Of a stretch of DNA of 64,000 bases, positions 59,461 to 64,000 are shown one piece after another; within the stretch, counting starts at the first letter, position 1; the number at the start of each line of letters is the position of its first letter. Source of the stretch: Stercorarius parasiticus. Lineage: Eukaryota; Chordata; Aves; Charadriiformes; Stercorariidae. A model generated the notes under the pieces. The model did not search any database, was not told the DNA's origin, and saw only the letters and a list, made by a program, of their open reading frames with translations. The position numbers and the translations under genes are program-made. The stretch covers positions 1-64,000 of the forward strand of contig VWZL01002060.1 in NCBI GenBank assembly GCA_013396915.1, read 5' to 3'.

Positions 59461-60162
59461 AGTCGACGTCCCCAGCTCATCTTAGTATAACTAACTTGGT
59501 GGTGATGGGCTCAACCTGATACAGGTCCGTCAGCATGCCGGGGAGCATTGCCTGGGTGCCCAGCAAAACAGCCCTCCCCAGCTATGCTGTATGTAGCCCT
59601 GTGCACAGTGACTTCCAGGCATGGGTGTCTGGACCCCATCTACCTCTTCAGCCACATTTGGAGATAAACCATTCCATTGGTCTGTCACCACCTCCTTAGC
59701 TCAGACAAGTAAATGCCCCAGGTGTCATGCTAACAAACCCTTCTTAACCACAGCTGTTGGGTCTTTCTTGAAGAGCTGGTTCTTTCTTGTCTTTCTTCCC
59801 GTGGAATTGCTGAATAGTCAGTTCTGTCCACAGATTTAATGCGAACCATTGGTAAATCCAAACATACACCACCTGCTGCATAATTGCATAATGTGACTTT
59901 TCCACCCCAAATGATCCCCTTGGCCAGCATCATGGCAAGTTGTCCTTCAGGAAAACATTTCGACTGCTGACCTTATCAACATGCACAAACACTCAGCTTC
60001 TCTGTGGAATAAAAGAAGGAGAACAAAGGGTGAAGGTAGAGAGCAAAATCTGAATTCTTCCTTTGCTCCTTGGAATCTTTAACTAACTTGTACATTATCT
60101 GGACTTGTTAGTGAAGGCTCAGTCAATGCTGCAGTCTGTTGCCCTGGGCTAGTGAAGCCCAT

Positions 60163-60303
60163 GACCAGGGAGGTTGTGGAGTCTCCATCCTTGGTGATAT
60201 TCAAAAGCCATCTGGATGTAGTCCTGGAAACCTGCTCTTGGTGACCCTGCTTGAGCAAGGCCGTTAAACTAGATAAGCTCCAAGAGATCCTTGAGATCCC
60301 TGC
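60163..60303 (+). mobile_element. Diverged CR1 3' fragment
   Basis: CCAGGGAGGTTGTGGAGTCT, CCATCCTTGGTGATATTCAA, CTGCTCTTGGTGACCCTGCT and TAAACTAGATAAGCTCCAAG follow the CR1 3' consensus order. Substitutions are more frequent than in the other copies, and no tail repeats remain. Confidence 0.75.
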
Positions 60304-60661
60304 AAAGCACATCAGGAATGAGCATGTAACTACTACAAATACTTAGGGAGGAAAGAGGAGTTGGAAGTCCCTCAACACGAGCCTCCAAGGTGATTGCCAG
60401 TTGACTCGGCAGTGGACTCTGATGTTGACATATTTGGTGGCAGTGAAGTTAAACATTGTCTTAAGAATTCAGCCCTAGCCTGAAAATAGCTGAATTCCCT
60501 CTCTAGATATTGTGACCAAAAAATACCTGAAAGCTTGACTTCTTTCTTCTTTCCACACTTGAAATGCATGATAACATCCTGTCATTTGTGTACTGAAAAG
60601 GCATAGTACCGAACCTTCAGTTTATGCCATGTTGTGCCTCTGTTTTGCTCTGGCAGAGACA

Positions 60662-60797
60662 TTACAATAATATAATGTAGTATAATATAGAACCGTATGG
60701 TATGGTAAGGTATAATATTGTATAATACAGTGTAATGTAATATAATATAATATAATATAATAATACATTGCATTGCATTGCACTGTATTGTATCACA
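60662..60797. repeat. Degenerate pentanucleotide array (TATAA)n passing into (CATTG)n
   Basis: Variants of a five-base unit, TATAA/TATGG/TAAGG, dominate 60670-60765. An unbroken block (AATATAATATAATATAATAT) lies at about 60739-60760, followed by three CATTG units at 60766-60780 and CACTGTATTGTATC. The period is retained across the change of unit. Confidence 0.9.
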
Positions 60798-62938
60798 TAT
60801 ATTACAACTCCAGTGTGTGTCCATAATGTACCCGTGTTCTATCTGTTGAGAACAGGAGTTTATCCATCAGCTCCCACTGAAGGTCAGTATGGGTTCACCA
60901 CGGTTATAAGTGGTGGCACAGATTTTCCTCATGGTGGATCAGGGATCTGATCGACTTAGGTGCTACGTTGCGCTGTGGTATATCAGAGAGTGGGAAGGAA
61001 AGTTACATTTCAGGTGCTACTTTGAGCAAATGCAAAGTTGAAGTATGCCTGCTGTAAATGTGATATGTGACTCTTCAGTATGGAGGGTACCTGCCCTGCT
61101 GGCCTCCAACAAAAAGCAGTATTTGTTTGAGATTTATTATGCATTTTTGGTCACTGCTAGACTGCAAGCTGAGGCAGAGATGTGAACACAGCTCTTGCTT
61201 CTGCCCTAAAGAAAGAAAATGAAAAACACACAAGAGCCTATATGGCGCCAAAGAAAGCACAAAGCTCGTGAGTTCCATAGGAACAACAAATTGCCTCTCA
61301 ACTTTATTATTATTATTAATTTCCCTAAACAAAACACTTTTATGAAGAAGGTAAATGAACCATTAATTGACCATAGTGTTATCAGAATATTACAATTATA
61401 AAAAGAAAAAAACCTAAAGATGAAAAAAGAGAAGAGACTTTGAATTTAGCATAAGCAGACAGAGTTTGGAAGTCAGGAATTTATCCCAATGTAATCCAGA
61501 AAGCCCAAACGCCAAACAATCTGGAAATACTCAGTTGAATACTTGCAGTGCTGATCCAGATGGTCCTTCTTCCCCACCCCCACAGCTATAAAAATGGTTA
61601 TCTTCACAGTAATTCAGCATTGTTGAGAGGCCCCACCAAACCAGGGACTCAGATGTGCTGGGCAGGGCACATACCCGCAGCAATGAAAGCGGACCTTCTC
61701 CCTGAGGGATGTTCAGAGCTGGGAGGAAGTGTAGTATGATGAGAACAGCATGTCCCTTTGTCCCTGTGGCAGCTTACGGTGTCCTGGCATTGCTCTGGGA
61801 CAGTACAGGCCTATGTTCTCTCCTCATGGAGTCCCCAGAGGGATCCTCAGAAGCCCATACCTGAAAATATGGTTTTGTGGATGCACAGACAAGCTGGGAT
61901 GTAGGTTTGGCCTTAAGGATGAAATTCAATGTAGGCAAAACCTGAGAAAGGGTAGGACTGTCTACGCTGCAAGGAAACAAGTGCTGTGGCTGAAAGCCCT
62001 CTGCAGAATGTCTCCTCCACAACATCGCCTGGCCGTGGGGGCCCTGAACTACAGGGGGCCTATCCCTGCTCAGGTTGGATGGTCTTCGAAGTTGGGCACC
62101 TGCATATGTTCCTCTTAAAGAGATATCACTCATGCAAAACTCCTCTTGACGGCAAAAGAAGAGCTGCCCATAGTCTAGCGAGCCCTCGTTCTGCTGAGGG
62201 ACAGTGCTGAAGACCAAAGGAGCTGAGAAATAGCCTTGGTATCGCACGAAGAAAGGCTGATGTATGGCATAAGCCAGACTCTCAGTGCATACCAACACGC
62301 GGAAAGTCTTCAAAATAAGGACGGTCCCCTTCCCTCCAGTGCAAACATGGCTGTGGATCTTGGCAAGGTTGCAAGCATAATATTTTCTATAGCCCCATCT
62401 TGGTCCTGTCCCTCTGGCTTCTCTGTACTGACATTATATCTTATTTGTTTCAAACAGCCAAGAATTTGTTGCTGAAGTGAAGAAAATGCACAAAGATCAA
62501 GTAAATACTGACATGACATCAAAAGCCTATCTTACAGCATCAGGATTCCAATGCTCCTGTGGTGATCTTCTGTCCCATCTCACTGGGAGCTAGGAAAAGC
62601 TTAGTGCACACTGAGTGATCACTGAGCCTACAGAGGAACCGTGAAAACCAAGACACGAAAAGAAGGTTTTCCTGGCTGAAATTTTCATTTCATGGTGAAA
62701 TGTGGGATGGGCCGCCATCAGCTACCAAAAGTCTCCAGAACTTGAGCCAAACTGGGAGAGCTAACTTACACAGGTGGGAGTGCGATCCTGAGTATGAAGG
62801 GGTAGTCAGAGTTCAGGCTTGTCACATATGAGAAGACTGTGGAGTCTTTCTACAGGATCTGCTGCTCCTCCTGACCCTGCAAATCATGAGTCTGTGCCTC
62901 AGTGTCACACTGTGCCTCCAACCCACCCCGTCTTTGTA

Positions 62939-62987
62939 CATGGATGTGCTTTTCCAAGATATACCTTCCCATGGATGTGCTTTTCCA
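62939..62987. repeat. 18-bp direct repeat pair
   Basis: CATGGATGTGCTTTTCCA occurs at 62939-62956 and 62970-62987 with no mismatch. Confidence 0.97.
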
Positions 62988-63640
62988 GAGCACAAAAGAG
63001 AGGTCATTTCACCTTTCCTGGTACAGTCCAGCATCTAATATAGTTCTGTGGTCACAGTTGCATACCACAGCTTTGAAGCTCTGAAGCTTTGAAGTAATCA
63101 AGAAGGTTCTGGTGGTTGTTTCTTCATCCACAATATAAACTCTGTTTAAGTAATTTGCCTTTCTCTTTCTGTTAGAGTTGGCCATTATCACTGCTGTTCA
63201 TTTCAGCAGAACCAGATGCCTGAAACCACCTGGCTTCAACCTCAAGCATGGGCCCACCTTCCTGCTGGGTGCCCAACTCTTGTCTGGGCGTAGTGATTTT
63301 GCCAGCTATTTTTAAAGAGGAAGAAATTCTTGTGTATCAGTGACTGAAAGACAGAAAAGCAGAAATCAAAGTGGGTAAAATTAAGAAAAAAGAGGTGGGG
63401 AAAAAAGCAGTCATAATACACACTGGGAACATGGTCTGGAGGAAAAAGAAGCCAATGATGGAGCACACACAACAGCCGTTAGAGCCCACCGCTGACTGCA
63501 AAAGGATGCAGAAACACTAGCAAAAATCCCATCTTCTTTCATGATTCCCACCACAGGCTGTGTAAATCACCAGGACCAGCTCAAAGGGGCAGCACTCTCC
63601 AACAACTGTATCTCCTTTACCCAGCCCTACACAGATATTC

Positions 63641-64000
63641 TCAACCCCCAGGAGACAGCCTTGTCTCTCTATGTTGACACGGCATCTCTTCCAACAGCAG
63701 CTTTAGATGATTTGTCTGAAAGACAAATCATCCCTTTAATCTGTTTCCCTAGGGAGTGAATCGGGGAGGAAAAAAATCTCACTGTCCTTTGCGACATAAA
63801 GGGACATCGTTGCATGAAACACAACGGAGCAGTGAAGCAGCCATAGAAATGATTCACTCCCTTTCTTGGACATGGGTGGGGGCTCATGCACTCAAAAACA
63901 TCAGACTTCACATCAGGGTGATTTAATTGGATTTATTGGAGGAAAACAATTAGTCATCCCTTTAAATTGTCATTATGATAGAAATCTCGATATGTATACA
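63641..64000. promoter_or_regulatory. Conserved-looking block with nested inverted repeats
   Basis: A perfect 12-bp hairpin (GATGATTTGTCT, loop GAA, AGACAAATCATC) lies at 63706-63732. A perfect 12-bp inverted repeat (AGGGAGTGAATC at 63751-63762 and its complement at 63851-63862) encloses three shorter possible stems. The end of the window is AT-rich with TAAT cores (GATTTAATTGG, AAACAATTAG). No open frame or transposon explains it. It may be an enhancer or a structured RNA segment of either strand. Confidence 0.35.

Larger units (their letters stand above)
57777..60162. other. Intergenic sequence with AT-rich conserved-looking blocks
   Basis: It holds two enhancer-like AT-rich blocks (58080-58320 and 59150-59460, listed separately) and a 159-codon open frame (58400-58879) that includes a 23-bp tandem duplication. 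No known gene is recognised. Confidence 0.45.
60304..63640. other. Intergenic unique sequence
   Basis: Contains the pentamer ladder at 60662-60797, an 18-bp direct repeat at 62939/62970, and a 179-codon open frame on the - strand (62313-61774) that resembles no protein I know. No transposon is certain. Confidence 0.45.

Noticed and set aside
61774..62313. 179-codon open frame on the - strand
   Set aside because: No recognisable domain, signal peptide or splice context; length is within chance expectation.
1..64000. CRISPR arrays, operons, toxin-antitoxin or phage defence loci
   Set aside because: Exon-intron structure, CR1 repeats and poly(A) signals show vertebrate nuclear DNA; no regularly spaced repeat array or clustered prokaryotic genes exist here.

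Overview
The window is nuclear DNA from a bird. Two things show this. There is one vertebrate split gene with canonical GT..AG introns, and there are about a dozen CR1 LINE fragments ending in the short ATTCTATG/ATTCTGTG tail repeats that mark avian CR1. The order or species cannot be told from the sequence alone. Nothing here looks prokaryotic, organellar or plasmid-borne.

The only gene I can support is CCDC3 (coiled-coil domain containing 3, also called favine) on the + strand. Its first coding exon enters at base 1 with the signal peptide cut off and ends at 347. Exon 2 is 1348-1522. After a 41.7 kb intron, exon 3 (43268-43543) carries the coiled coil and the stop codon. The three pieces join in frame to 265 residues, with conserved cysteines, two N-glycosylation sequons and a heptad-rich basic C-terminal region. 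A 3' UTR of about 2.2 kb is likely, ending near an AATAAA at 45698-45703.

Region by region: 1-530 is the downstream edge of a CpG-rich promoter island over exon 1. 1523-43267 is intron 2, which holds CR1 fragments in both orientations, an antisense retroviral-type LTR (about 39438-40709) split by a sense CR1, several microsatellites including a long purine pentamer tract (36275-36405), and AT-rich or CpG-rich patches that look like conserved or regulatory non-coding DNA. 43544-45720 is the likely 3' UTR. From 45721 to the end I see only intergenic DNA: an old CR1/L3-type LINE remnant (about 46760-47560), CR1 fragments at 52681, 57564 and 60163, a TATAA/CATTG pentamer ladder (60662-60797), and AT-rich blocks resembling conserved enhancers. 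In mammals the convergent neighbour on this side is CAMK1D, but I recognise none of its exons here.

I did not find an undescribed multi-gene system. The items most worth checking are a nested set of inverted repeats at 63706-63862 that could fold into a branched structure, the LTR broken by CR1, a tRNA-like A-box next to an AT-rich block at 30150, an oppositely oriented CR1 pair in the CCDC3 pre-mRNA, and the readable extension of exon 2 into intron 2.
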